Shown: in pieces, positions 1 to 9,693 of the stretch | Layout: the number at the start of each line of letters is the position of its first letter | Numbering within the stretch: the first letter of the stretch is position 1 | The notes under the pieces: model-generated | What the model was told of the DNA's origin: nothing | Databases searched by the model: none | Seen by the model: the letters and a program-made list of their open reading frames with translations, nothing else | Source: an uncultured Armatimonadota bacterium | GTDB lineage: Bacteria > Armatimonadota > Fimbriimonadia > Fimbriimonadales > Fimbriimonadaceae | Length of the DNA: 64,000 nt | Assembly (NCBI GenBank): GCA_903899015.1 | Contig: CAIUHP010000111.1 | Span: forward strand, 1-64,000 | Reading direction: 5' to 3' | Position numbers and translations under genes: made by a program

Positions 1-201
1 ACAACAAACGTCGTCCTCACTCGGCACTTGGAGGAATCTCTCCCGCGACTTACAAAGCAAATCTAGTTAAAATGGAGGCAGAGGCACTAACACTCTAGGT
101 GGGTCAACATCCGGGGACCGGTCAAAGTGATCCACACCAATTCAGTAAGGGACGACCCCAAGAAGGAGAAGTAAGTTATTTCTTCTTCCCGATGTTGTCG
201 G

Positions 202-1287
202 CTACATCCCCCCCCAATCAAAGCCCGTGATTACGGGCACACCAAAAGTTGGTGTCTGAGTGTATTTCCAATCAGAAACCAGTGTTGGACCAGCGGCAGG
301 ATGCAGATCCCAGGCTGTGAAACTGAGGTTGTGGGCGTAAATATAGTCGAGTGTTAGATTGTTCCAATCCAACGCCGTTTGCCCTGGATCCCCCCTATTC
401 CCTCGTGCTCCGGTCGCTCCGAATTCGCTTACGATGACTGGGATCTTCTTGATCGCGGCATCCATCTTAGCTGTCCACTTTTTCATTGTGTCCCCCTTGA
501 CGGTGTAAGTGTGGTTGGCATAGATCACTCCGTTTCCTATTGGGTCGTGAAGTTGACGACCGGCTAGAATGCCTGATAGATCGTATGCCCAGTCTAACCC
601 TCCGCAAACGACCAAATTGTTGGCTCCGACGCTTCGAATCGCGTCGAGCAACCCTTGCATACCAGGAGTTTGGTAGCTAACAGCCTTACCGCCGCGTGCT
701 CCGCGTTCGGTAACTAGGCCGCCTTTAAACCAGATGTCCCACGTTACATCGTGTGGCTCGTTGTAAAGGTCGAACAGCACAGCAGGCTGGTTACGATATT
801 CTCGTGCACAATCTCGCCAGAATGTGACGCTGTTCATGTCAGGCATCACGTGCTGGCCGATCGCGTTTCCCCAGATTCCTGCATCGTTCCAATGGAGATC
901 AAGAAGCACGTAACACCCTTGGTTTGCGGCGGTATCGACCACTTGCCTAACGAGCTTCTGGTAAGCCAATCCTCTATCGTGCTGTTCGGGAGAGACTCCA
1001 AACCAGCGATCTTGAGCTAAAGGGTCCCGAACGATGTTGGCATGCCAATGGTGAATGGCCTCGTTGACGGTGTCGAGTATGTGACCTTCCCCGTTGGCGC
1101 TCCACTCCAAGCTGGCAGTATTGACACCTCGGAGGAGCACGGTTTTACCATTCGTATCAACGACTCTTGTGCCCAATACTCTGAGCGACAATGGCAACTT
1201 GGAAGGCTGCGCCGACGCGCAAACGGATAGCACGGAAACACCAAGGGCTAGGCAGACGACACGACGCGTAAACGCAGAATTATTCAA
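202..1287 (-). CDS. Secreted glycoside hydrolase family 5 (cellulase-like)
   Basis: N-terminal signal peptide; GH5-like 'FDLYNEPHD' (acid/base) and 'IPVIVSEFGATG' (nucleophile) motifs. Confidence 0.85.
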   Translation of the reverse strand: MNNSAFTRRVVCLALGVSVLSVCASAQPSKLPLSLRVLGTRVVDTNGKTVLLRGVNTASLEWSANGEGHILDTVNEAIHHWHANIVRDPLAQDRWFGVSPEQHDRGLAYQKLVRQVVDTAANQGCYVLLDLHWNDAGIWGNAIGQHVMPDMNSVTFWRDCAREYRNQPAVLFDLYNEPHDVTWDIWFKGGLVTERGARGGKAVSYQTPGMQGLLDAIRSVGANNLVVCGGLDWAYDLSGILAGRQLHDPIGNGVIYANHTYTVKGDTMKKWTAKMDAAIKKIPVIVSEFGATGARGNRGDPGQTALDWNNLTLDYIYAHNLSFTAWDLHPAAGPTLVSDWKYTQTPTFGVPVITGFDWGGM

Positions 1288-1654
1288 GATCTCCTCTCTC
1301 CTTCGAGCGGCAACTCTTGACTAGTTTACGCGTTTACCTAGTAACTGGCAAGCTAGAAATCGCCAATACTGGCGACAAGAAAACTGGCTTAAACGCCTTG
1401 CTTTCTAATGCGTTGGCTTGACTTCTTGGAAGTCAAACGACCGCTTTCCCAATCTTGATCAGTTGAGTTCTTTGACGTGTCGCTTGAGCCGTTCTTAAGG
1501 GCCTGAATCGCCGCCTTGATATCTTTTTTGCCTGGTCGTTTCATGTCTTACGATACCTTAGACGAGCAAATGGGATCGATTGCACCCTTTATGTCCGAAT
1601 ACGGGATCGGCATTGCGAATCTGAACCCGGCTTGGGTTATGCTCAGAAATCGCT

Positions 1655-4207
1655 ATGACACCTCAATCGACCTCAAAGAAGAGTCAACGATGGCCCCGTA
1701 CTTTTGACGGTGCCAACCTCCTACAAATCGCAATGCCGATGGGAGGGATCGGAACCGGATGTCTGAGCCTCAACGGCATTGGAGGAATTCAAGACTTCGC
1801 TATCTATGGTCAGCCCGCCACAACGGCGCTTCCAGATCAATGGGACTCTTGCGAAGCGGCTTTTGCCACCCTTCATGTGAAAGGGCGTCAAGCGATTACA
1901 AAATTAATCGAAGGTCCATTTCCATCTGAGCGAATATACGACCAAGGCATCCAGGGGCAGGGATGTCGAAAAGGTGGACATGAGGGCCTTCCACGATTCC
2001 AAGAGTGCCGATTTACCAACGAATTCCCTTTTGGAACAGTTCAGCTGTCAGACGCGCAAGTTCCGCTTCAAGTAGAAGTGGAAGGGTGGAACCCGTTCAT
2101 TCCGCTTGACGACCACAACTCCAGCATCCCTTGTGCGATCTTAAACTATACGTTTACAAACACGAGTACCGAACCGGTCGAGTTTGAATTCTCCTATCAC
2201 CTCTCTCACCTTGCTCAAGGCCCATCTGGCGAGAAAGGATCTCGGAACTCCATCATTCCTGGTCGCGGCGTCTTCTTTACGAATACAGATGATTCATCTC
2301 ATCATCGCTTTGGAAGCACTGCCTTAGCTGTCGCCAGTGTGAACCCCGCAATCAAAGCAATGTGGTTTCGAGGAGGTTGGTTCGACTCAATTTCTGCGTT
2401 GTGGCGCGAAGTAAGCACCGGTACATTTTCTCAGAATGACGGAGAACTAAGCGAGTCGGGACTGGGCGGGAGAAACGGTGGCTCTGTAATGGTCGCTCTA
2501 TCCCTTTCACCAGGGCAAAGTGTAACGATTCCGATTGTTCTGACCTGGTATTTTCCCAACTCGCCAGTTAATGTTGGAGGTGTTGATGAAAATAAAGACA
2601 ATGGTTGGCAGCCGTATTACACGAATCTTTGGGCTAATGCTAAAGATATAGCCATTTATGTCTTGGACAATTTGAGCAGCCTCGAATCAAGAACTCGCGC
2701 GTTTCAGAAGGCGATTAGCTCCTCTACACTTCCCTCCTCAGCCATTGACGCAATCGTTTCCAACCTGGCCATCATCAAATCGCCAACGGTGTTGCGTCAG
2801 AAGTCTGGCGGACTGTGGTGTTGGGAAGGCTGTTTCCCGAATAGTGGCTGCTGCCACGGGTCTTGTACCCACGTCTGGAACTATGCCCAGAGCATTCCTC
2901 ACCTCTTCCCCGCCCTCGAACAGACGCTAAGAGAGCAGGAATATCTTTGCGCCATGGATGACCGAGGGCACGTGAACTTTCGGGCCGCGCTTCCAGATGG
3001 GCCCACCTCTCACGATTACCACGCGGCTGCCGATGGTCAGTTAGGCGGCATCTTAAAGGTCTACCGCGAGTGGCAAATCAGTGGCGACCACGCGTGGCTT
3101 GAGAGGATGTACCCCCTAACCAAAAGAAGCCTCGACTTTGGCATCTTGGGCTGGGATCCCAAGCAGAAAGGTGCCCTTTTCGAGCCTCACCACAACACTT
3201 ATGACATCGAGTTTTGGGGACCGGACGGTATGTGCTCCACCATTTACTTAGGAGCCCTCGTCGCGATGGGTGAAATGGCCGAAGCGCTTGGAATGCTTGA
3301 AGATAAGACGTACTATTCGACGCTTGCAGAACGGTCGGCGAAGTTCATTGACTCTGAGCTGTTCAACGGCGAGTACTACGAGCACAAAGTTCAGTGGGAG
3401 GGCCTCCGAGACACCTCGTTTGCCAATATGTTGGCCGCTTTACCGACCGACGAGAGCATAGACGAAATGTCTGCGCTTCTGCGAGACGAGGGCCCCAAGT
3501 ATCAGTACGGCATCGGTTGCATTTCTGATGGGGTGATTGGTGCATGGATGTCCAAAATCTATGGGATCGAGACGGCGTTGTCGATGGAGAACGTTAAGAG
3601 TCACCTTCGAGCCGTCTTCAAATACAACTTCAAGACCGACCTGTTTGAACACGCCTGCCTTCAACGACCAGGATACGCACTTGGACACGAATCTGGCCTT
3701 CTGCTTTGCTCCTGGCCGCGCGGCGGAAAGCCGACTCTTCCCTTTGTCTACTCTGACGAAGTTTGGACAGGCATCGAATATCAAGTTGCTTCACATATGA
3801 TCGAGATGGGGCTCGTGGATGAGGGCATGACGATTGTTGACTCGGTCAGGAGTCGATACGATGGCCACGTCCGAAACCCATTCAACGAATACGAATGCGG
3901 CAGTTTTTATGCCCGGGCGATGGCAAGCTTCGCACTCGTTGGAGCCCTATCTGGCTTTCGATATTCGGCCGTTAGCAAGATCCTCTCGTACGGTCCTAAA
4001 CTTGATTCGGACAAGTTCGAGAGTTTCTTCTGCACTGCGAGCGGGTTTGGCACAATTCGTCAGGTCGGCAACGAATTGACGGTTCACCTCACGGAAGGCG
4101 AACTGTACGTCGAGTCGGTCGAATGGCAAAACTCAGGCAAGACATCTCTTATTCCGGTTCAAAGGACAGCGCAAGTTGGCAGCCCCTTAGCGATTTCTGT
4201 GAGTTAG
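1655..4207 (+). CDS. GH116-like protein (GBA2-type non-lysosomal glucosylceramidase / beta-glucosidase family)
   Basis: N-terminal 'MPMGGIGTGCLSLNGIGGIQDFAIYGQP', 'CTHVWNYAQSIPHLFPALEQTLREQEY', 'HHNTYDIEFWGPDGMCSTIYLGAL' are GH116-like; 850 aa. Confidence 0.8.
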   Translation: MTPQSTSKKSQRWPRTFDGANLLQIAMPMGGIGTGCLSLNGIGGIQDFAIYGQPATTALPDQWDSCEAAFATLHVKGRQAITKLIEGPFPSERIYDQGIQGQGCRKGGHEGLPRFQECRFTNEFPFGTVQLSDAQVPLQVEVEGWNPFIPLDDHNSSIPCAILNYTFTNTSTEPVEFEFSYHLSHLAQGPSGEKGSRNSIIPGRGVFFTNTDDSSHHRFGSTALAVASVNPAIKAMWFRGGWFDSISALWREVSTGTFSQNDGELSESGLGGRNGGSVMVALSLSPGQSVTIPIVLTWYFPNSPVNVGGVDENKDNGWQPYYTNLWANAKDIAIYVLDNLSSLESRTRAFQKAISSSTLPSSAIDAIVSNLAIIKSPTVLRQKSGGLWCWEGCFPNSGCCHGSCTHVWNYAQSIPHLFPALEQTLREQEYLCAMDDRGHVNFRAALPDGPTSHDYHAAADGQLGGILKVYREWQISGDHAWLERMYPLTKRSLDFGILGWDPKQKGALFEPHHNTYDIEFWGPDGMCSTIYLGALVAMGEMAEALGMLEDKTYYSTLAERSAKFIDSELFNGEYYEHKVQWEGLRDTSFANMLAALPTDESIDEMSALLRDEGPKYQYGIGCISDGVIGAWMSKIYGIETALSMENVKSHLRAVFKYNFKTDLFEHACLQRPGYALGHESGLLLCSWPRGGKPTLPFVYSDEVWTGIEYQVASHMIEMGLVDEGMTIVDSVRSRYDGHVRNPFNEYECGSFYARAMASFALVGALSGFRYSAVSKILSYGPKLDSDKFESFFCTASGFGTIRQVGNELTVHLTEGELYVESVEWQNSGKTSLIPVQRTAQVGSPLAISVS

Positions 4208-4262
4208 GCTAGATTTCTCTTGTCTTCGAATAACTCTAAACCGATGAACCCGTCAATACAAC

Positions 4263-5060
4263 ATGGGCACACTTGGATTTTTGATATTGGCGGGATGTTG
4301 GCGTGGGATCTTGCTTTCGCCTTCCGTACCGTTGCCGGATGACCAGGTTCGTTCAGACCCACTCCACGAACACATGTCCTTCTCTGACCCGAAGCTCACC
4401 GCAATCGTTGTGAGAAGCAATCAAGCCCGGAAGCAGACACTTCTTCTGATTAACGAAGGAAAAACCAAGTAGGCCAATACCTATTTGTCCGACTTCCAGA
4501 AGAAAAATCCCGACACCTACGATTTCACTGAGGACTTTGGCATCGAGTGTGAACTGCTTGCGGGGAGAATCGTAGAAGCAGCTCGTCGTGCGCAAGCTTG
4601 GGCGACGAGGCCCGGCCACGATTCTGACGACACCAAAATCCCGCTGTTTCTCGCAGAAGCACTTCGTGGCCAGTCGACCAGTAGTCAACGACAATTCGCC
4701 CGAAAAGTCTTTAAGGATTCACTATTTCCATCTCAAACGAAGGACACCCTTTCCATCCCCGACCGATTGGCGGGAACTCCTCAGGAAGCTGCGATTCTCT
4801 TTTCGTTAGCGATGGCCTTTAAATCGCCGGGACGCCTCGCGAACAACTTCTTTGAATTGGCCCTGAAAGTCGATCCATCGAATTACTTTGCGACCCGCGA
4901 AGATATTCGTTACTACGAATTTCGAGGTGAATACCAGAACATGAGGGCGATCGCCGCTCGGTCCCTTCGATTTTTGCCGAAAGGTCCTCTGCGAGATGAA
5001 ATTCAAGCCATCCAAGATCGAGTCAAGAATCTAAAAGATGGTCGACCGAAGTCGACTTAG
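4263..5060 (+). pseudogene. Putative lipoprotein with TPR-like C-terminus, interrupted by in-frame TAG at 4470-4472
   Basis: ORF 4263-4472 (lipobox-like LILAGC) and ORF 4485-5060 share a frame; only one TAG separates them. Confidence 0.6.
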
Positions 5061-5899
5061 CCTTTATGAGTCGTGTTGTAGGACCCTTCATAGCGCCACG
5101 GGTTGTGACCAAATTCGCGGTCGATGAGGTTATAGAGTCTGGGATCGTATGCCTTGAGCTGGACTCGATTGCCGACCTCGTTATGAACTCCGTTAGCGGG
5201 ACTAGCGGTTCGGGCGCAATCGAAATACATCTGGACACCCTCGGCCCAGTACTCATCACGATTGCTTGCTCCGTAAGTCTTCTTCCACAAGCCCTCTTCG
5301 ATCGCTTTGTTATAGGTGTCAGTCCAATCCTTTTCAAATTTCGGGTCCGACTTTGAGAACGCGTAGTTCGAGAGTGTATGAGCAAACTCGTGAATATAGA
5401 TGCATTCGCCCTTGTAACGATCAGTGGGGTATTCCAAGATATTCTCTTCCCCACCGCTTGTGATCAATCCACCCAGACCGCGGGCTCGCTTGTTCCAATC
5501 CATCTTTGGGTCGTTGCGTAAATCGGCGTATTCAGGTAAATCGGTCTGGCCTTCCGTTGCTGCGATGATCGAGTAATGGCTTCCCGCTTTAACCAGTTCA
5601 TCGGTCGTTGACAATGGAACTTTGGCAAGCATTTTGGTAAAGGTGACAATGATTTGCCTAAATGCCTTGTCATCCACCTTCTCTGATCCAATGATTGCCA
5701 GGCCTCGGAAATACACGCATTTTTTGTAGAAGCCGTTCGACGCAAGTTCTGCAGGAGGGACCCCAATTGGATCTTGAGGTCGAGTCGTTTTGTGATTCGG
5801 CCCAAGGAACGTACCAACGAGTAGAAGACCAGCGGTCAACGGTTGCACCGTTAAGTTATACACCCACCACAAGCGGGTGAAGATAAATGGCGGACCCAA
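5057..5899 (-). CDS. Putative secreted zinc metallopeptidase-like protein
   Basis: HExxH motif in 'YIHEFAHTLSNYAF' followed by 'DEYWAEGVQMYFDC' (possible third zinc ligand E); hydrophobic N-terminus. Confidence 0.5.
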   Translation of the reverse strand: MGPPFIFTRLWWVYNLTVQPLTAGLLLVGTFLGPNHKTTRPQDPIGVPPAELASNGFYKKCVYFRGLAIIGSEKVDDKAFRQIIVTFTKMLAKVPLSTTDELVKAGSHYSIIAATEGQTDLPEYADLRNDPKMDWNKRARGLGGLITSGGEENILEYPTDRYKGECIYIHEFAHTLSNYAFSKSDPKFEKDWTDTYNKAIEEGLWKKTYGASNRDEYWAEGVQMYFDCARTASPANGVHNEVGNRVQLKAYDPRLYNLIDREFGHNPWRYEGSYNTTHKG

Positions 5900-6295
5900 C
5901 TATTCCAACCCCGTCTACTTTTGTCAATACAACCGATCCACTTACACTCCTATAAATGGTATTAAACATATTTTGATTTTTTCTCACCCAAATAAAAGCC
6001 GCATTGTGCCTTAAATCCGCCCATAAAAACGCAGTCAAGGGAGCCCTTTAGATAAAACTTTCTAGGAATTGGGATATTTGCTTACTTGTTTTGACACGAA
6101 CCAGTTAAAGTGTCAGGTACTTTTCGCGGACGCTCGGATTCTGCAAACTCGCGCTTGAATTTTCAAGCGAGTGGACCTCTAGCAACGGAAGATCATCCGC
6201 TGATTAGTAGTTAGTTGTTTCCCGGGGGTTTCACAGATGAAAGGTCAATCGATCCAAGTTCAGTCCACTCGTTTCACAGGCGCCGAGGGAGTTAG

Positions 6296-8578
6296 ATGAT
6301 CCACTTAGATGCGCAAGTGCCAGCTGAGTTATCTCCAGCGCCAAATACGACATTGGCCACATGGTCCAAGTATCGTTCCAACATTCATAACACGGCGATG
6401 TCGAACAGTGGAGGTTCGAACAGTATTCAGAAATGGAGTTCAGCTCTAAAAGCGGGACCAGCCGTTTTTGGATCGGATGGCACCGTCTATGTGGGCACCC
6501 AAGACAATAAGGTCTACGCCTTAAATCCAGATGGATCTACCCTTTGGGTTTTCGTCACCCAAGATACCGTCGACGGTTCGCCTGCCCTTGGTAGCGATGG
6601 AACCATTTATGTAGGTTGCGGTGACAACAATCTCTATGCCCTCAATCCAGATGGAACACAAAAATGGTCCTTCGCAACCCAGGGCCCCATTGTTTCATCT
6701 CCTGCCATCGCAGCCGATGGAACGATTTATGTTGGTAGTTTCGATAGCAAGCTCTATGCCGTGAATCCCGATGGCACGTCAAAGTGGACATTTACCCCTC
6801 CAATCGGGAGCACGATTTATGGCTCACCGGCAATTGCGAATGATGGAACGATCTACTTCGGAAGCATGGATCTCAACATCTATGCGGTCAACCCCGATGG
6901 AACCCAAAAGTGGGCCTACGAAACGGGTTGGAATGTGCCCGCGTCTCCCTCCATCGGCACCGACGGAACCATATACATTGCTTCGCAAGATGACAAACTT
7001 TACGCTTTCAATCCGGATGGAACTATAAAATGGACGTTCCTCACTCAATGCGGAGGAAACACATCACCCGCAATCGGTAGCGACGGAACGATTTATCTCG
7101 GGGATACCCAAGGCAATTTTTACGCGATCAACCCTTCTGGCAATGAGAAATGGAACGTCTCAACCAGCGGCCAAACGACCGATGCAGCAATCGGAGTCGA
7201 TGGGACGATCTACTTCTGCTCCGACAACACCTTACTCGCATTTGATCCTACTGGCACACAACTGTGGAGCAAAACGGTCTCAAGCGATCCTTCCGGCCCA
7301 ACCATTGGACCGGATGGAACGATCTTTGTTGGGTCGCTAACTGGCTCGTCCTTTATGTTCGGCACCCAGGTCGCCAATATTCCCGTGGCTTCCCTTAGCT
7401 TTTCACCTTCATCCGTCGTCAGCGGTAAGAACACGTTGGGCTATCTCTCCCTATTCAGTGTCGCCCCGGCAAGCGGCGCCGTTGTTTACCTCTCAAGCGA
7501 CCAAAGCAGCGTATTAGTGCCAGCCCTCGTCACGATTCCGAGTGGCTCATCAACCGCAACATTCCAAGTCGCATCGGTTCCTGTGACCAGTAGTGTCACC
7601 GCCAATATTTCGGCTTCGTCTGGTGGTTCGACCTTAGCTAGCCAAGTGACGGCTATGCCGAGCCAACTTACCAGCTTGTCATTGGATCCAACCCAAACAA
7701 ATGGAGACACCATTGTTGTTGGTACCGTCAACCTCAATGGTCCAGCGCCCGATGGTGGCCTAACGGTTAGCTTAACGAGCCAGTACCCTTCGTCCGTCCT
7801 GGTGCCAAGCACAGTCGTCGTTCCCGAAAGTCATTCATCCGTTCTGTTTGCAATTGAGATCCTCGAAATCCCTACCTCGACCTACGAAAACCTAATCTCA
7901 GCAAGCGATTCGCATACCGTTCAAACCGCATCGTTAGCAGTCAGTCCTCAAGCACTTCAATACGGATCGCCTTGGCCCAAGCAGTCTGGAAATTCGAAGA
8001 ACTCGGGAATGGGACTAGGCGGAGGCTCCAATGGGACCACAAGATGGTCACTCAGCCAACCCACATCGGCTGCAGTTATTGCCGCCGACGGAACGATCTA
8101 TACGGGCAGTCCAACTGCGGTGTCCGGCTCCTATTACGTTTACGCATTTCATTCAGACGGAACCGTAAAGTGGAGCTTTACGACTCTCGGAGCGGTCGCC
8201 AACTCGCCTGCGCTCGGTTCCGACGGCACTATTTATGCAGTCAGCCAAACAGGCAGCCTATACTCCATCCATCCAGATGGGACACTGAATTGGAGATACG
8301 ACACCGGAGGAACCTTAGCTTGCTCACCCGCTCTCGGAGCTGACGGCACCATTTACTTCGGAGACAGTTCCGGTTCTAACTTCTATGCCCTCAACCAAGA
8401 CGGAACGGTGAAATGGATCAATTCGACGGTATCCGGCATGGCAGTCGGTTCAAGCGCGGCGATCGGATCCGATGGGACGATCTACTTTGACAACTTGAAC
8501 CATGCGCTTTGTGCCGTAAGTGAAAACGGCGTAACAGAGGGGAGGGCGAATGTACACCCGTCTCACCCCTACACTTGA
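6296..8578 (+). CDS. PQQ-like beta-propeller repeat protein with central Ig-like insert
   Basis: About 12 copies of '(S/A)DGTIYxGS..LYAxNPDGTxKW'; strong SD (gagggag) before ATG. Confidence 0.85.
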   Translation: MIHLDAQVPAELSPAPNTTLATWSKYRSNIHNTAMSNSGGSNSIQKWSSALKAGPAVFGSDGTVYVGTQDNKVYALNPDGSTLWVFVTQDTVDGSPALGSDGTIYVGCGDNNLYALNPDGTQKWSFATQGPIVSSPAIAADGTIYVGSFDSKLYAVNPDGTSKWTFTPPIGSTIYGSPAIANDGTIYFGSMDLNIYAVNPDGTQKWAYETGWNVPASPSIGTDGTIYIASQDDKLYAFNPDGTIKWTFLTQCGGNTSPAIGSDGTIYLGDTQGNFYAINPSGNEKWNVSTSGQTTDAAIGVDGTIYFCSDNTLLAFDPTGTQLWSKTVSSDPSGPTIGPDGTIFVGSLTGSSFMFGTQVANIPVASLSFSPSSVVSGKNTLGYLSLFSVAPASGAVVYLSSDQSSVLVPALVTIPSGSSTATFQVASVPVTSSVTANISASSGGSTLASQVTAMPSQLTSLSLDPTQTNGDTIVVGTVNLNGPAPDGGLTVSLTSQYPSSVLVPSTVVVPESHSSVLFAIEILEIPTSTYENLISASDSHTVQTASLAVSPQALQYGSPWPKQSGNSKNSGMGLGGGSNGTTRWSLSQPTSAAVIAADGTIYTGSPTAVSGSYYVYAFHSDGTVKWSFTTLGAVANSPALGSDGTIYAVSQTGSLYSIHPDGTLNWRYDTGGTLACSPALGADGTIYFGDSSGSNFYALNQDGTVKWINSTVSGMAVGSSAAIGSDGTIYFDNLNHALCAVSENGVTEGRANVHPSHPYT

Positions 8579-8662
8579 TCAGATCAATCGTCATCATCCC
8601 GATCAAGGGAGCAAAAGGCCAAACCTCCCGATGCCACCGAAGACACACTTGGCTCCTCGGCG

Positions 8663-8860
8663 CTACTCTTTTAAGTCACTGGTCCAAGATTCCTTAAAAG
8701 GTCGCGGTTGGCTGTTTGCTTCGTTCGAGCGATCTTTGTCCTGCTCTCTCCGGTCCTTTTCAGGATCGTCGCGGAAGTTCTCCGCCTCTCTGCTGTGTTC
8801 ACCATCTGGAGAAGAGGCTCCTGATCTCCGTCTTTCGTTGGAGGCTGAGATCCGTTTCAC
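8663..8860 (-). CDS. Possible small highly charged protein (65 aa, GTG start)
   Basis: ORF preceded by promoter-like TTGTCA-N17-TATATT on the same strand; no homology recognised. Confidence 0.3.
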   Translation of the reverse strand: MKRISASNERRRSGASSPDGEHSREAENFRDDPEKDRREQDKDRSNEANSQPRPFKESWTSDLKE

Positions 8861-8879
8861 CTCAGCGGCTTACATGTTT

Positions 8880-8908
8880 AATATACGCCGCACATTTCCA
8901 GATGACAA
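8880..8908 (-). promoter_or_regulatory. Sigma70-like promoter TTGTCA-N17-TATATT
   Basis: Minus strand: ttgtca (8908-8903), 17-nt spacer, tatatt (8885-8880); one mismatch to each consensus hexamer. Confidence 0.5.
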
Positions 8909-9199
8909 CAACTTTTTCATTTATTTTTCCACCGAAATATGTGGATAACTCTGCCTCAATTATTGATCGTATGAACTCCACTAGAACAGCTACCCAAGAG
9001 TTTCAGTCCATTCGAAGTTCCTCTATCAAAGCACCCAGATGTTCGACTGAGTTTCAGAAATTCGCCAGAGTTAGAAGCTCCTTACCAAGTTTGAGCCAGT
9101 GTCTTTGTAACATTTAGGGGCTCCCATTTTGGAGCCCGAACTCAAAACTGGCATCGAACCCAGCGCATTCTTTCGTTAGGAAACCTCATAATCAATGCG

Positions 9200-9685
9200 A
9201 TGGACGATATGAAGGATTCTCTTTCGGGACAAGCGGGACTCCTTTGTGAACTACTTACTTCCGCAATGGAACCTAAGCTTCAAGAGGCCGGAATCAGCCT
9301 CGGAACATTTGAGCTGTTAAGTGCAATTTATGCAAGTGGAGGCCGAGCGACCCAGGTGGAAGTTGCACGGCGCTTAGGAATCACCCCTCCTTCCCTTTCC
9401 GAAGCCGTGAAGGCAGCGTGTAGCCGCGAATTGGTTGAGCAACACAGTGACTCAGACGATGCCAGGCGAAAGATCCTCAAATTAACACCCCGTGGGAAAA
9501 AAGCGATGCAATCCATCGTGAAAGGTGTCTCCTTCGCGGAAACCAAAATGGTCGAAGGGATCGACCCGGCTCAGATCAACCTGATCATCGATTTGCTTCG
9601 AAGAGTCAATCTAAATTTGGCGAGATTTTTACAGGAAGTTCCGCCCAAGAAGAGAGGGAAAACAATAAAACCGACCGATAAATAG
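9200..9685 (+). CDS. MarR-family transcriptional regulator
   Basis: 161 aa; winged-helix 'TQVEVARRLGITPPSLSEAVKAACSRELVEQHSDSDDARRKILKLTPRGKKAM'. Confidence 0.9.
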   Translation: MDDMKDSLSGQAGLLCELLTSAMEPKLQEAGISLGTFELLSAIYASGGRATQVEVARRLGITPPSLSEAVKAACSRELVEQHSDSDDARRKILKLTPRGKKAMQSIVKGVSFAETKMVEGIDPAQINLIIDLLRRVNLNLARFLQEVPPKKRGKTIKPTDK

Positions 9686-9693
9686 ATCACTCC

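Noticed and set aside
6450-8500. Regular DNA repeats (gatggaacgatttatg...) that could be mistaken for a repeat array or CRISPR
   Set aside because: They are coding repeats of PQQ-like blades with diverged spacing and no constant repeat/spacer structure.
8550-9117. Plus-strand ORFs 8550-8948 and 8716-9117
   Set aside because: Ser/Phe/Arg-rich translations typical of shadow frames, with no motif and overlapping each other and the minus-strand charged ORF.
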